Counted from the first letter of the stretch, positions 17,644 through 26,938 are shown. The stretch: 64,000 bases of DNA from Aeriscardovia aeriphila (GCF_002259595.1 NZ_MWWU01000002.1:558001-622000); one strand, 5' to 3'. The notes: a model not told the origin generated them from the sequence alone. Made by a program: numbers and translations.

Positions 17644-17667
17644 GCCGCCCTTCGGGGCGGCTTTTTT
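17644..17667 (+). terminator. Terminator of gap
   Basis: A perfect 7-bp stem GCCGCCC with GGGCGGC closes a TTCG tetraloop and is followed by six T. This is a textbook intrinsic terminator 34 bases after the gap stop. Confidence 0.95.
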
Positions 17668-17797
17668 ATGCGCAAATTCAAGGCACAGCGTTACGCTGCG
17701 ACTCACGCCAAGGCCCAAGCCACGACTCACGCTCGCAACTGACGTTCTGCCTCGCGCTAGGCTAGGAGAGCATACTGAGAAGAAACGAGGCGAAGCA

Positions 17798-18307
17798 ATG
17801 GCAAAGAAGAAAAAGCAGAATAGCGCTTCTACTCCCGCAACAGCGGTTCTCGAAAAACTCGGAATTTCCTTCGAAACAGTCTCCTACGAGCATGACGCTG
17901 ACCACATGGACAAGGGTTACGGCCTCGAAGGAGCAGCAAAGCTGGGAGTCGACCCCCATCAAACCTTTAAAACGCTCCTCGCTGAAGATGAGAGCACGCA
18001 TGAGATTGTGGTGGGTGTAGTGCCGGCTGCGGGCCACTTGGATATGAAGGCGCTGGCTCAAGCAGCTGGTTTGAAGAAGTGTGAGATGGCTGACCCAGCG
18101 AAAGCCATGCGTGTGACCGGTTATGTGACAGGAGGAATCTCACCGCTCGGCCAAAAAGTGACTCACCGTACGTTCATTGACACATCCGCTCACGACTTCC
18201 CGACTATTCTCGTCTCCGCAGGAAAGCGCGGGTTCTCGCTGGTTATTGACCCTGATAATCTGGCGAGCGCCTGCAACGCGCAATTCGCGCCGATTGCCAA
18301 GTGGTGA
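17798..18307 (+). CDS. ybaK: Cys-tRNA(Pro)/Cys-tRNA(Cys) deacylase YbaK
   Basis: A 169-residue member of the YbaK/EbsC family, which hydrolyses mischarged Cys-tRNA(Pro) in trans. The family pattern is seen in ATAVLEKLGISFETVSYEHD, GVDPHQTFKTLLAED (with the key lysine), GLKKCEMADPAKAMRVTGYVTGGISPLG and the C-terminal AGKRGFSLVIDP. The start is lysine-rich, MAKKKKQN. It lies alone between gap and the aldose epimerase gene. Assignment to the YbaK subfamily is firm; the exact substrate range is taken from the family. Confidence 0.93.
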   Translation: MAKKKKQNSASTPATAVLEKLGISFETVSYEHDADHMDKGYGLEGAAKLGVDPHQTFKTLLAEDESTHEIVVGVVPAAGHLDMKALAQAAGLKKCEMADPAKAMRVTGYVTGGISPLGQKVTHRTFIDTSAHDFPTILVSAGKRGFSLVIDPDNLASACNAQFAPIAKW

Positions 18308-18392
18308 GTGGCGGACGAGCAACAGCCAGCCGCACGGCACACTAGCGTGACACTTCTGAGACTCGGCCTAGAAAACCTTGAGACTATTCCGT

Positions 18393-18406
18393 TGTGAACG
18401 GTCACA
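18393..18406. promoter_or_regulatory. Palindromic operator TGTGAACGGTCACA upstream of galM
   Basis: The same 14-bp palindrome as before gap, here 54 bases before the galM start. It lies near a weak promoter (TAGGAT as -10, no good -35), so it could recruit RNA polymerase by an activator or block it, depending on the true start. Confidence 0.65.
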
Positions 18407-18460
18407 CCTTTACTGTGCTCGCGATAGGATGAAGCTGTACCAATTGTTCAAAGGAGCACA

Positions 18461-19420
18461 ATGACTCAATTGACCAAGCCACTGACTGGCAACCAATACA
18501 CCATCACCCATGGCGACTACAAGGCAACCGTATGCGAGCAAGGCGGAATCCTTCGTCAGCTCAGCTGGAAGGGCAAGAACCTGCTTGCTGGTTTCGACCC
18601 GGATAAGCCAGTCCCCTGCTGCAACGGCTACATGCTCATTCCTTACCCCAACCGCATTGAAGGCGGCTCTTACACTTTTGAGGGCAAAGATTATCAGTTC
18701 CCAATCGACGAGGTGACTCGCCACAATGCCATCCACGGCTTGGGCTATCGCTCGATGTGGAGCCTGGTTGCTCTGCGCGATGACGCTGTGGAGTTGGAGT
18801 GGCGTAACTCGGCTGCTCTGGAATCCTACCCATTCGCCGTGAGCGCAACGATAACCTACCGCATGAGCGACGAGGGATTGAGTTTGACGATGACCGTTCA
18901 CAATAACGGTGATGTTGACGCTCCATGGGCTTTCGGCATCCACCCATGGATTTCCAACGGTAAGGACCTTTACGGTAACGATCCGATTATGGCTCAGGAT
19001 GACTTGTGCTCGCTCAAGCTGGGTGCTCGCAAGCGCGTTCTGGTCAATGAAAACCTCATCCCCACCGGTGAGAGCGTGGATGTTGCTGGTAGCGAGTACG
19101 ACTTCTTGGAGTTGACGAGCTTGAAGGGCAAGGTGTTGGATGACGCCTTTGAGGATGTGGTGCGTGATGAGCGCGGCCACTCTCAGGCTGTTTTCACTCG
19201 CCCTGACGGCATTTCTGTCACTCTCGACGGCGATGAGACTGTCACTTCCTGGCAGGTGTGCAATGGCTTCGGCTTCCCTGCAGATAAGCACCCATCTGGT
19301 GTGGCTATTGAGCCGATGACCGGTTATGCGAATGCTTTCAAGACGGGTAAGAACCTCGTGGTGGTGAAGCCTTCGGAGAGCTTTGCTACGACGATTACCT
19401 TCTCCGCCGAGCAAAACTGA
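18461..19420 (+). CDS. galM: Aldose 1-epimerase
   Basis: The enzyme interconverts alpha and beta anomers of aldoses such as galactose and glucose. The sequence has family motifs LIPYPNRIEGGSYTFEGK, NAIHGLGYRSMW (active-site His), WAFGIHPWIS and the catalytic Glu in GVAIEPMTGYANAFKTG. Length is 319 residues. An AAAGGAG ribosome binding site precedes the ATG. The gene follows ybaK with its own upstream region containing the carbon-control palindrome, which ties it to sugar metabolism together with gap. A glucose-6-phosphate epimerase role is a less likely alternative. Confidence 0.92.
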   Translation: MTQLTKPLTGNQYTITHGDYKATVCEQGGILRQLSWKGKNLLAGFDPDKPVPCCNGYMLIPYPNRIEGGSYTFEGKDYQFPIDEVTRHNAIHGLGYRSMWSLVALRDDAVELEWRNSAALESYPFAVSATITYRMSDEGLSLTMTVHNNGDVDAPWAFGIHPWISNGKDLYGNDPIMAQDDLCSLKLGARKRVLVNENLIPTGESVDVAGSEYDFLELTSLKGKVLDDAFEDVVRDERGHSQAVFTRPDGISVTLDGDETVTSWQVCNGFGFPADKHPSGVAIEPMTGYANAFKTGKNLVVVKPSESFATTITFSAEQN

Positions 19421-19495
19421 AGCTGTGAGACTGGTCAGTCCCGGCCGAGTGGGATACTATGGACGTTTGGAGTTCCCAGAATAAAGGAGATGGAC

Positions 19496-19570
19496 ATGGG
19501 TAAGCGCGGTCGTATGCGTCGTGACGCTCGTAAGAAGAAGGCTAATCACGGCAAGAAGCCAACCGCATGA
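19496..19570 (+). CDS. Ribosomal protein bL37 (24 residues)
   Basis: A 24-residue, very basic protein beginning MGKRGRMRRDARKKK and ending ANHGKKPTA. It closely matches the pattern of the mycobacterial large-subunit protein bL37 (AURKAIP1/COX24-like domain, with R-G-R and K-A-N-H-G-K). AAGGAG lies seven bases before the ATG. It is too short for most gene finders. A large hairpin follows about 55 bases downstream. Confidence 0.9.
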   Translation: MGKRGRMRRDARKKKANHGKKPTA

Positions 19571-19625
19571 GTTGTGGTTGCTTGCTTGTAAGAGGTAAGG
19601 CCTGAACTTACTGATGACAAACGAG

Positions 19626-19680
19626 AGTGGGGACGGTACCTGCAGTTGCATGAAGCAGTGCAGATGCCGTCCCCACTTTG
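19626..19680 (+). terminator. Probable terminator after bL37
   Basis: An 11-bp perfect stem, AGTGGGGACGG with CCGTCCCCACT (19626-19677), encloses a 30-base loop that contains a second small TGCA-based stem. Only a short T stretch follows, so termination may be partial or served by the fold itself. Confidence 0.6.
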
Positions 19681-19774
19681 TATTTCCGTTTTGATTATCA
19701 CCGCGGATTTTCATCGTCGATACTCGCCGCGGATACTCACCGTCTCTCGGTGAAAACGTTCAGCCTATAAAGCC

Positions 19775-20107
19775 TCAGGCTTCGCTTTCCTCCAAGCTCT
19801 TGAGGCAACGCGCCTTGAGAGATTGTGGGCAATGAACTTTCTGATATTCCGGGCGAACACGATCAGAGAGCATGCAGAAGCGAATCATGTTAATCATGTT
19901 CTTCTCTTGCTCATCACATAAAGCTTGGTCGAAGCATAAATCGGCGGAATACTGCGTTACTTCAGTATGTTCAGTAAAATCAACGCCGTAATGTTCCACG
20001 CTATACTCAGCTGTCATCGTGACAGTTTGGACGGTCGATCCAGCAATGAGTCCAGCACTCTGGCCAGCACACTCGCCTACACTCAGGCTGCTACCTTCTT
20101 CGTTCAT
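19775..20107 (-). CDS. Cysteine-containing small protein, candidate SigH partner
   Basis: A 110-residue soluble protein that begins 15 bases after the sigma-factor stop and is surely cotranscribed. It is acidic in its first half and holds six cysteines, five of them in the second half (CFDQALC, then RFCMLS, VHCPQS and KARC). In actinobacteria the gene after SigH/SigR is usually a zinc-binding anti-sigma factor (RsrA/RshA), which this position suggests. The canonical H-x3-C-x2-C motif is not evident, so it may be a divergent or unrelated redox protein. I do not recognise a family by sequence. Confidence 0.65.
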   Translation of the reverse strand: MNEEGSSLSVGECAGQSAGLIAGSTVQTVTMTAEYSVEHYGVDFTEHTEVTQYSADLCFDQALCDEQEKNMINMIRFCMLSDRVRPEYQKVHCPQSLKARCLKSLEESEA

Positions 20108-20122
20108 TTCACACCCACTTCC

Positions 20123-20761
20123 TTACTTATCACGTTTATTAACACTGTGTGCATTCTTACTATTCCTGCCTGTGCTATAGGCGGAATGTCCATCCTGGCC
20201 ACCTGAACTCGTGATATAGCCAGCCAGCTCCTTCTTCAGCTGTGTCCTCGCCCTATTCAACCGGCTCATCACAGTGCCAATCTTGATGCCCTCATCGGCT
20301 GCAATATCCTTGTAACTCTTGCCCTCAATAGCAGCAGCAACAAACACGCGACGGCGCTCCGGCGGCAGATTTTTCAGCGCAGTGATAATCTCTTGAGGCT
20401 GAAGCTGGTCGATATACGTCTCCTCGGCCGATTTCATGCCTTCGCCCGTATGGTCAGCAGCCTCGTACAAATCCCAATCGTTAAACTCGCCCGTCTCCTC
20501 ATTAGCTCGCTGAGGACGACGCTTATTCTTGGCATACAGGTTGAAGTACGTGTTGCGCAAAATGGTGGAAAGCCAAGCAGAGATATTGGTTCCCGGCGTA
20601 AAACTATCAAAAGCTTTGTACCCTCGCTCAAAGGCGTCCTGAACGAGATCCTCAGCATCATCAGGGTTCCCCGTATACTTGAGCGCCTGGCGATACAAGC
20701 TGTCCAACACTGGCACAGCAATCTTGGAGAAAGCCTCGCGTTTCTCGGAATTTGTGCTCAC
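20123..20761 (-). CDS. sigH: ECF RNA polymerase sigma factor, SigH/SigR type
   Basis: A sigma-70 family factor with region 2 (LDSLYRQALKYTGNPDDAEDLVQDAFERGYKAFDSF then GTNISAWLSTILRNTYFNLYAKNKRRPQ) and region 4 (LPPERRRVFVAAAIEGKSYKDIAADEGIKIGTVMSRLNRARTQL). This is the pattern of the SigH/SigR group, which answers thiol and heat stress in actinobacteria. I prefer the GTG at 20761, preceded by GGGAGG at a five-base spacing; this gives 212 residues. The ATG at 20797 would overlap smc. A basic, Ser/Asn-rich C-terminal tail of about 30 residues extends past the normal end. Confidence 0.9.
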   Translation of the reverse strand: MSTNSEKREAFSKIAVPVLDSLYRQALKYTGNPDDAEDLVQDAFERGYKAFDSFTPGTNISAWLSTILRNTYFNLYAKNKRRPQRANEETGEFNDWDLYEAADHTGEGMKSAEETYIDQLQPQEIITALKNLPPERRRVFVAAAIEGKSYKDIAADEGIKIGTVMSRLNRARTQLKKELAGYITSSGGQDGHSAYSTGRNSKNAHSVNKRDK

Positions 20762-20786
20762 AGTTGCCTCCCTTCTCCCCCTCATG

Positions 20787-23700
20787 CTAGTCCCCACTCG
20801 CTTCTGACACGAGTCGAGGGCTTAGGAACGCTCCAGGTTCACTGCTGTTTTCTCGCTGCCTGCTAATCTCCTCCAATGATTGGGAAATCACTGCCGTCAC
20901 ACCATCCGCGCGCATCGTCACACCGTAGAGGACGTCGGCGATGGACATGGTGCGTTGCTGGTGAGTGATAATCAGAAGCTGCGCCGACTCTCGCAAATGC
21001 TTCAACGCGGCCAGAAGACGCGTCAAGTTGAGGTCGTCGAGGGCTGCTTCCACCTCGTCCATAATGCAAAACGGGCTCGGGCGCGCTTCAAATATAGCCA
21101 AAAGCAAGGCCAAAGCAGTCAGCGACTTTTCACCGCCAGAAAGCAGGGACAAGGCCTTCACGCGCTTGCCAGCAGGGCTCGCCTCCACCACAACGCCCGT
21201 GGTGAGCGGGTGATCTGGGTCCTCCAAGCGAAGCCTGCCCGTGCCACCAGGGAAGAGTTCGGCGAAAATCTCGGTGAATTTGCGCGAAATATCAGTGAAA
21301 GCCTGCTGGAAGACGTCGACCATCGTCGAATCGAGATTTCCCACCACGCTATGAAGGTCCTTGACCGACTGAGCGACATCGTTGCGCTGAGTTTTCAGGT
21401 GGTCGAGACGCTCGTTGAGCGCGTCATACTCTTCTCGCGCGAGCGGGTTCACAGCACCCAAGCGCTGATACTTGCGCTGCAAAGCTTCGAGTTCTTCTTG
21501 TACGGCCGCGCGGTCGAAAGGCTGCTGGGCGGCTGACTGTTCCTGGGTGTTCTTGCGCAGCTGCTCGAGCGAATAGCCCAACTCTGAGCGCACCGAATCG
21601 CCAATATTTGTGAGCTGAATGCTCAAGCGCTCGCGAGCGAGATCAGCATCATGCTCGCTCTTCTCCAGCTGAGCAACCTGAGGTTCGAGTTCACGACGAC
21701 GTGCACGCAGCTCGCTGACCTGATTGTCACGCTGTTGGGCAAGCTTACTGGCCTGCTCATGCTGAGATTGGACCGCAGCTAAACGGTGGGTGACAAAATC
21801 GGCAAGCGTTTGAACCTTCTCATGCGCCTGCTGCAGCAGCGACAAACGGTAAGTCAGAGTTGCGCGCTGGCGAGCAGTCTGTTGGGCTTGCTTATCGGCT
21901 TGAAGTGCCTGGTCGGTGAGCATTTGCGCTTGACGCTTCAAACTTTGCGTGCGCCTACCCTGCTCGGCAAGCTTTTGCGTGGCGATCATATGCTCGCGCT
22001 GGGCGTCGGTCACGCTCACTTCAAGCTCGCGCTCTTGCTTTTCCGCGTCCTCAATCGTGCTCATGCTCTGCGCAGCAAGCCTCGCCTGGTTGAGCGAATG
22101 CGTGAGCTCCTCCAGCTCACTCACACCCTGGGAAAGCTCGTGCTTTTCCTGCTCTTTCTGCTTTTCCAGCCGCTCGACCAAGCGCTCCTGTTCAGCAACC
22201 TGCTGATTGGCCTGCTTAAGCCGCTCTTGACGACGGCCTGCCTCCAGTTGGGCTTGATGAAGCTGCTCTTGCGCGTGGTTGAGTTGCTGGCGAAGACTTT
22301 CTTGCTGGCGACTCAGCTCGTCGGCGTGTTGCTCGAGATTGTCACGCTGCTGTTGCGCTTCCTTGGCTTGTGCACGCGCCTGGTTTCGTCGGGACACCAG
22401 TGCGAGGTCACTTGGGGCTTCGGTGGAGCGGGTGACACCGCCAAAGTGGGTGAGCAACTCCCCTGTTTTCACCATGACCGCGCGAAGAGTTGGTTCAACC
22501 TGCAGCAAGTGTTGCGCTTCGTCAATGGTTTCGGCTGCTGCAATGCCGTCCAGCGCACGGTGGACGTTCGCGAGAACGGCGGAAGCGTGGGCATCGTCGT
22601 GTGTCGAATCGGCGTGGACTTTGCTGGCAAGCAAGGTTACATCAGAGGAACCAGACCGCGCCGAACTAGACACTGCCGAACCACTGGCAACTGAGCTTGT
22701 GGAACGTGAACCGCTAGCGCTGGCCAGCAAGAAGGCTTGCTTCACACCCGAATGCTGCGCTGCCTGGTCAAGCGCCTCCCCCAAAGTCGAAGGATCAGCC
22801 AGCACGAGGGAATCGGCCCACTGGGCGAGTGCGCGGGACACCGCGTCCTCCCAGCCGGTGTCCACATTAATCCATTCGGCGAGTGCACCGAGAGTGGCAA
22901 TCTTGGGAGCTGAAGAGCGAGAAGAAGTGTGGTGACGAGACGTGAGAGTGTCAGAAACGGCGTCGGCGCGCGCGGTGAAACGAATACGACGCGCTTCAGC
23001 CTCCTGCACCTGCTGCCCGGCCGCCTGAAGCGCATCAGAAAGCTCAGCCAAGGACGCCGAAAGCTGCTGCACCTGAGCAGCCAAAGCGTCACTCTGCTCC
23101 TGGCTCGCCTCCTCATCGATCTGCGACGCCGAAGTGTGAGCCTCGGAAAGCTTTACACGCGCCTGCACCAGCTGATCAGACAACTCCGTGAGTCTCGCCT
23201 GCGAGGCCTGATTCATCGCCTGACGGCCGGCAACCAGCTGAACGAGTTTGGTGAGCGCACCTTGTTTTCTGCGCGCCGACTCGCGCAATTCAGTTAAGGT
23301 TCGCCTCGTAGAAACCAGCTGCTTTTCCAGCTCCTCGCGATGGCTTCGGGCCGCTTCCACCTCTTCTTGGGCTTGCTTTTCCGCCTGCTCGCTGGCGGTT
23401 GCGTCACTTATTGTTTCTGCTGCACGAGCGCGCAGAATTCCCCCCGAATGGTTTTCTTCAGGAAGGCTTTCCAAGCGGCCAGTGAGCGCTCGCACACGTT
23501 CAGAAGTGAGCACATCCAAGGATTCGAGGCGAGAGCTGAGCTGCTGGTAGGAGTTCAGCGTTGCTGCCAGTTCGCGAATCTGAGGGTCAGAAGCTTGAGA
23601 AGTGAGCTCTTGAGCTTCTACCTCGCTTTTCACCTGTGCAAGCTCGCGGCGGAAGCTTTTTAGCTGAGTGCGAATAGTGGTGAGCTGCTCGAGGGTGGAA

Positions 23701-24425
23701 TGGTAAGCCGTTTCCACGCTTCGCAACTGGTCGGCGAAAAGCAGCGCCTTGTGTTGGGCTATTGCCTCGCTGAGCTCTCCTGCTTTGCGCGCTGCTCGCG
23801 ATTGGCGTTCGAGCGGTCCTAACTGTTTGCTCAGCTGGGCGATGATGTCATCCAAGCGTTGCAGATTGCGCTGGGTGGAATCGAGGCGGCGCAGCGAGCG
23901 TTCCTTGCGCTTTCTATGCTTGAGCACGCCGGCAGCTTCGTCGATGATGGCTCGATGGCCTTGAGGGTCGGCGTTGAGAATGCGCGAGAGCTGGCCTTGG
24001 CCGATGATGACGTGCATTTGCGAGCCTAAACCGGCGTCAGAGAGAAGGTCTTGCACGTCGAGAAGGCGGGCGGGCTGGCCGTTGATAGAATACTCGGAAC
24101 CACCGTTGCGGTAAATTGTTCTCGAGATTGTCACCTCGGAGTACTCAATGTTGAGAGCATGGTCGGAATTGTCAATCGTCAGACTCACCTGTGCGCGGCC
24201 GAGGGATGACCTGGTTGCGGTGCCGGCGAAAATGACATCTTGCATGCTCGAACCGCGCAATTGCCTAGCCGCCTGCTCTCCCATCACCCAAGCAAGTGCG
24301 TCAACAATATTCGATTTGCCTGAACCATTCGGGCCCACCACTGCGGTGATTCCCGGTTGGAAGCGCAGTGTGGTGGGCAGGGCGAATGATTTGAAACCGC
24401 GCAGAGTCAGTTCTTTGAGATACAC
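20787..24425 (-). CDS. smc: Chromosome segregation ATPase SMC
   Basis: A condensin ATPase of 1212 residues with the Walker A VVGPNGSGKSN at about residue 31, long coiled coils (about 165-470 and 690-1000), a hinge between, and a C-terminal head with signature LSGGEKSLTALALL and Walker B FCIMDEVEAALDD. The hinge region (about 500-640) contains a Ser/Ala-rich low-complexity stretch near residue 570, unusual in the family. It works with ScpA and ScpB (10050-11572). It sits 29 bases after folC and just before sigH. Confidence 0.97.
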   Translation of the reverse strand: MYLKELTLRGFKSFALPTTLRFQPGITAVVGPNGSGKSNIVDALAWVMGEQAARQLRGSSMQDVIFAGTATRSSLGRAQVSLTIDNSDHALNIEYSEVTISRTIYRNGGSEYSINGQPARLLDVQDLLSDAGLGSQMHVIIGQGQLSRILNADPQGHRAIIDEAAGVLKHRKRKERSLRRLDSTQRNLQRLDDIIAQLSKQLGPLERQSRAARKAGELSEAIAQHKALLFADQLRSVETAYHSTLEQLTTIRTQLKSFRRELAQVKSEVEAQELTSQASDPQIRELAATLNSYQQLSSRLESLDVLTSERVRALTGRLESLPEENHSGGILRARAAETISDATASEQAEKQAQEEVEAARSHREELEKQLVSTRRTLTELRESARRKQGALTKLVQLVAGRQAMNQASQARLTELSDQLVQARVKLSEAHTSASQIDEEASQEQSDALAAQVQQLSASLAELSDALQAAGQQVQEAEARRIRFTARADAVSDTLTSRHHTSSRSSAPKIATLGALAEWINVDTGWEDAVSRALAQWADSLVLADPSTLGEALDQAAQHSGVKQAFLLASASGSRSTSSVASGSAVSSSARSGSSDVTLLASKVHADSTHDDAHASAVLANVHRALDGIAAAETIDEAQHLLQVEPTLRAVMVKTGELLTHFGGVTRSTEAPSDLALVSRRNQARAQAKEAQQQRDNLEQHADELSRQQESLRQQLNHAQEQLHQAQLEAGRRQERLKQANQQVAEQERLVERLEKQKEQEKHELSQGVSELEELTHSLNQARLAAQSMSTIEDAEKQERELEVSVTDAQREHMIATQKLAEQGRRTQSLKRQAQMLTDQALQADKQAQQTARQRATLTYRLSLLQQAHEKVQTLADFVTHRLAAVQSQHEQASKLAQQRDNQVSELRARRRELEPQVAQLEKSEHDADLARERLSIQLTNIGDSVRSELGYSLEQLRKNTQEQSAAQQPFDRAAVQEELEALQRKYQRLGAVNPLAREEYDALNERLDHLKTQRNDVAQSVKDLHSVVGNLDSTMVDVFQQAFTDISRKFTEIFAELFPGGTGRLRLEDPDHPLTTGVVVEASPAGKRVKALSLLSGGEKSLTALALLLAIFEARPSPFCIMDEVEAALDDLNLTRLLAALKHLRESAQLLIITHQQRTMSIADVLYGVTMRADGVTAVISQSLEEISRQRENSSEPGAFLSPRLVSEASGD

Positions 24426-24454
24426 GAGGTAACCTACTTTGCTCAGTTACGAGC

Positions 24455-25879
24455 TCAGTTACGAGCGCGTTCACTCTTCGGCTTCAACAAGTCAGCATTC
24501 TGGCGAGGCTTCAATAGTTCTCGCGCATCGCCAACAGTGACGAAGGAGCCGGTGACGAGAACGCCATGGCCGTAACCCACACCGATTTCATCATGCGAAT
24601 CAACCAGGTCAACAGCCTTTTGCAAAGCGTTAGTCATGAGAGGTTCGCGGTAGACGCGATCCTCGCCAAACACAGAGCAGGCCACATTATACAAGTCATC
24701 GACAGGCATCACTCTGTTAATCTCGGAGTTTTGAGTGACAACAATTTGGCTGAGCAATGGTTCCAAAATGCCCAACACGGTTTCGACTTGCTTGTCCTTC
24801 ATCATCGAGACGACGCCGACGAGCTGAGTGAAGTCGAAGTTTTCTTCAATCGCCTTGCGCAATGCGGTGACGGCCTGCGGGTTGTGGCCTCCGTCGAGCA
24901 TGATGGTTGGCGAATGCCTGATAATCTCCATGCGTCCAGGAATCGAGACGGTAGAGAAGGCTTGTTCCACCACTGAACCGTCCAAAGCGCCGTTGACCGG
25001 CAACACCACCTCGCATGCGGCGAGAGCGGCCAGCGCATTATGGGCCTGGTGCTCGCCAAACATTTTGATCGGAACGTCAGCATACGTGCCGTTGGGCGTT
25101 TCCAAAGTGGCGACCTGGCCACCGACGGCAGGAAGGCGGGAAATAACCTTCAGCTGCTCGCCATCCTCCAGCAAGCTTGCGCCAGGCTGGGAGGCTGCAG
25201 CGTTACGGATGATCTCGCGCACCGATTCCTTGGTTTGCGGGCCCATAATGGCCACCGAGCCGGGCTTGATGATGCCGGCCTTTTCGGTGGCGATTTTCTC
25301 GACGGTGTCACCCAGCCATTGCATGTGGTCCATGCCGACAGGGCCGATGATGCTGGCTGCTCCATCCATCACGTTGGTGGCATCCCACAGGCCACCCATA
25401 CCCACTTCGATGACGGCGACGTCGACAGGAGCGTCGGCGAAGGCCCAGATCGCCATGATGGTCAGCACTTCGAAGAAGCTCATGCGAGCGCCAAATTCTT
25501 GCTTTTTCGACCATTCGTCGGTCATGTTGATGAAGTCGCGCACTTGCAGCCACAGGTCGACGAAGCGCTCGTCAGAGACTGGCTCGCCATCGATGCGGAT
25601 GCGTTCGGTCACCTTTTCCAGGTGTGGGGAGGTGTACAAGCCAGTGCGCATGCCATAGGCACGAAGCAGTGCTTCAGCCAGTGCTGATGTGGAGCCTTTG
25701 CCATTGGTTCCGGTGATGTGGATGACGCGGAAGCTCTTTTCGGGGTTGCCCATGAGGTCGAGGCAGTAGCGCATGCGCTCGAGGCTGGGTTGTGGCTTGT
25801 GTTCTGGTGCTCGAGAAAGAATTTCTTCATAGACGTCACGAAGGGTGAGACCGTTGTTGCTCGGGTGTTCGAGTGACAC
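24455..25879 (-). CDS. folC: Dihydrofolate/folylpolyglutamate synthase FolC
   Basis: A Mur-ligase-fold enzyme that adds glutamate to dihydropteroate and folate. The P-loop reads HITGTNGKGSTSALAEALL near residue 54-72. Further motifs are SPHLEKVTERIRIDG, EVGMGGLWDATNV (magnesium-binding and folate loops) and LDGGHNPQAVTALR near residue 350. The length of 474 is within the family range. The first ATG follows an AGGAGAAAG element. It heads the folC-smc-sigH group with a 29-base gap to smc. About 320 bases separate it from the divergent acetyltransferase gene; I see no clear site there. Confidence 0.94.
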   Translation of the reverse strand: MSLEHPSNNGLTLRDVYEEILSRAPEHKPQPSLERMRYCLDLMGNPEKSFRVIHITGTNGKGSTSALAEALLRAYGMRTGLYTSPHLEKVTERIRIDGEPVSDERFVDLWLQVRDFINMTDEWSKKQEFGARMSFFEVLTIMAIWAFADAPVDVAVIEVGMGGLWDATNVMDGAASIIGPVGMDHMQWLGDTVEKIATEKAGIIKPGSVAIMGPQTKESVREIIRNAAASQPGASLLEDGEQLKVISRLPAVGGQVATLETPNGTYADVPIKMFGEHQAHNALAALAACEVVLPVNGALDGSVVEQAFSTVSIPGRMEIIRHSPTIMLDGGHNPQAVTALRKAIEENFDFTQLVGVVSMMKDKQVETVLGILEPLLSQIVVTQNSEINRVMPVDDLYNVACSVFGEDRVYREPLMTNALQKAVDLVDSHDEIGVGYGHGVLVTGSFVTVGDARELLKPRQNADLLKPKSERARN

Positions 25880-26197
25880 TGTTGCTTTCTCCTGTCCCTA
25901 ACACAGCGATAATAGAGTGCTGCTAAGTAAGTCTGCTGATAACTGCACTTATCTTACCTGTTGAGGCAGTCGAAGCAGGTTTTGCACTACTGGCGTGCCC
26001 AAGCCCGCGCTCCCGCCAGAGCCTAGCCGCGCGCTGCGGTGTACTGTATGAAGCGTATTCTGAATGTAACGTTCAGGCATGACACTGAAGCTTCACAAAA
26101 GCGCAGCGATAAACTGGAGACGTGCGCCAGGCAAGCACAAAAGTGCAGGCTGACAATTATAGCCGCCAGCTGCGTAACCGTTGAGGAAAGGACGACT

Positions 26198-26770
26198 ATG
26201 ACACTCGTGCCATCAGAACCACAACACGAAAAGTTCTCTGGCGTGCTCCGTCTCGTCGAAGTCAGCGACTCTCCTACCGACATCGAAAAGCTCCAAGAGA
26301 TCAGCCGCGTCACTTTCCAAGACACTTTCGAGCGCATCACCGAGCCTGACGACATGGCCGCCTTCCTGCGCTCTGCCTACTCCACCGAGGAACTCACCCG
26401 CCAGCTCCACCTCATCGGCTCTCGCTTCTTCTTCCTCTACGCCGATGGCCAGCTCGCCGGCTATTTGAAGACCAATGTCGACGACGCGCAGTCGGATGAT
26501 TCGATGGCGAAAAGCTCCTCCTTCGAGGTCGAGCGCCTCTACATTCTGCCTGCTTTCAAACATCGCGGCTTGGGTACCTACCTCATGGCGCAAGCTGAGA
26601 ATATGGCTCGCGAAGCTGGTAAGACTTCGATGTGGTTGGGCGTGTGGGAAGGCAATAAGCCCGCTCAAGCCCTCTACAAAAAGCAGGGTTTCGAGTTCGT
26701 CGGCAAGCATGTGTACCCGGTCGGCTCTGACCCGCAAATTGACTTGTTGATGTCGCGCAAGCTCTCCTAA
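26198..26770 (+). CDS. GNAT-family N-acetyltransferase, PaiA-like
   Basis: A 190-residue acetyltransferase with the GNAT acetyl-CoA motif A in VERLYILPAFKHRGLGTYLMAQAENMAR. The N-terminus (LQEISRVTFQDTFERI) and the C-terminus (GFEFVGKHVYPVG, then IDLLMSRKL) resemble the PaiA polyamine acetyltransferase group. I start it at the ATG at 26198, with GGAAAGGA before it; the frame runs upstream to 26039 but that part looks non-coding. The substrate cannot be deduced. The bases 25880-26197 hold no feature I can name. Confidence 0.85.
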   Translation: MTLVPSEPQHEKFSGVLRLVEVSDSPTDIEKLQEISRVTFQDTFERITEPDDMAAFLRSAYSTEELTRQLHLIGSRFFFLYADGQLAGYLKTNVDDAQSDDSMAKSSSFEVERLYILPAFKHRGLGTYLMAQAENMAREAGKTSMWLGVWEGNKPAQALYKKQGFEFVGKHVYPVGSDPQIDLLMSRKLS

Positions 26771-26938
26771 AGCTCGCACCTGCCGACCACAACACCGCTC
26801 GCACACATCAGATTATCAGCGCGATCCATCGCCTGCACAGTGCAGCCCTCACCTGCGCAACACTCCCGAGCAAGCTCGACGCTGAATTATTATCCCCTCT
26901 CGCTAGCATAGAGGCACAACTAGTAAGAAGGGATTGAC

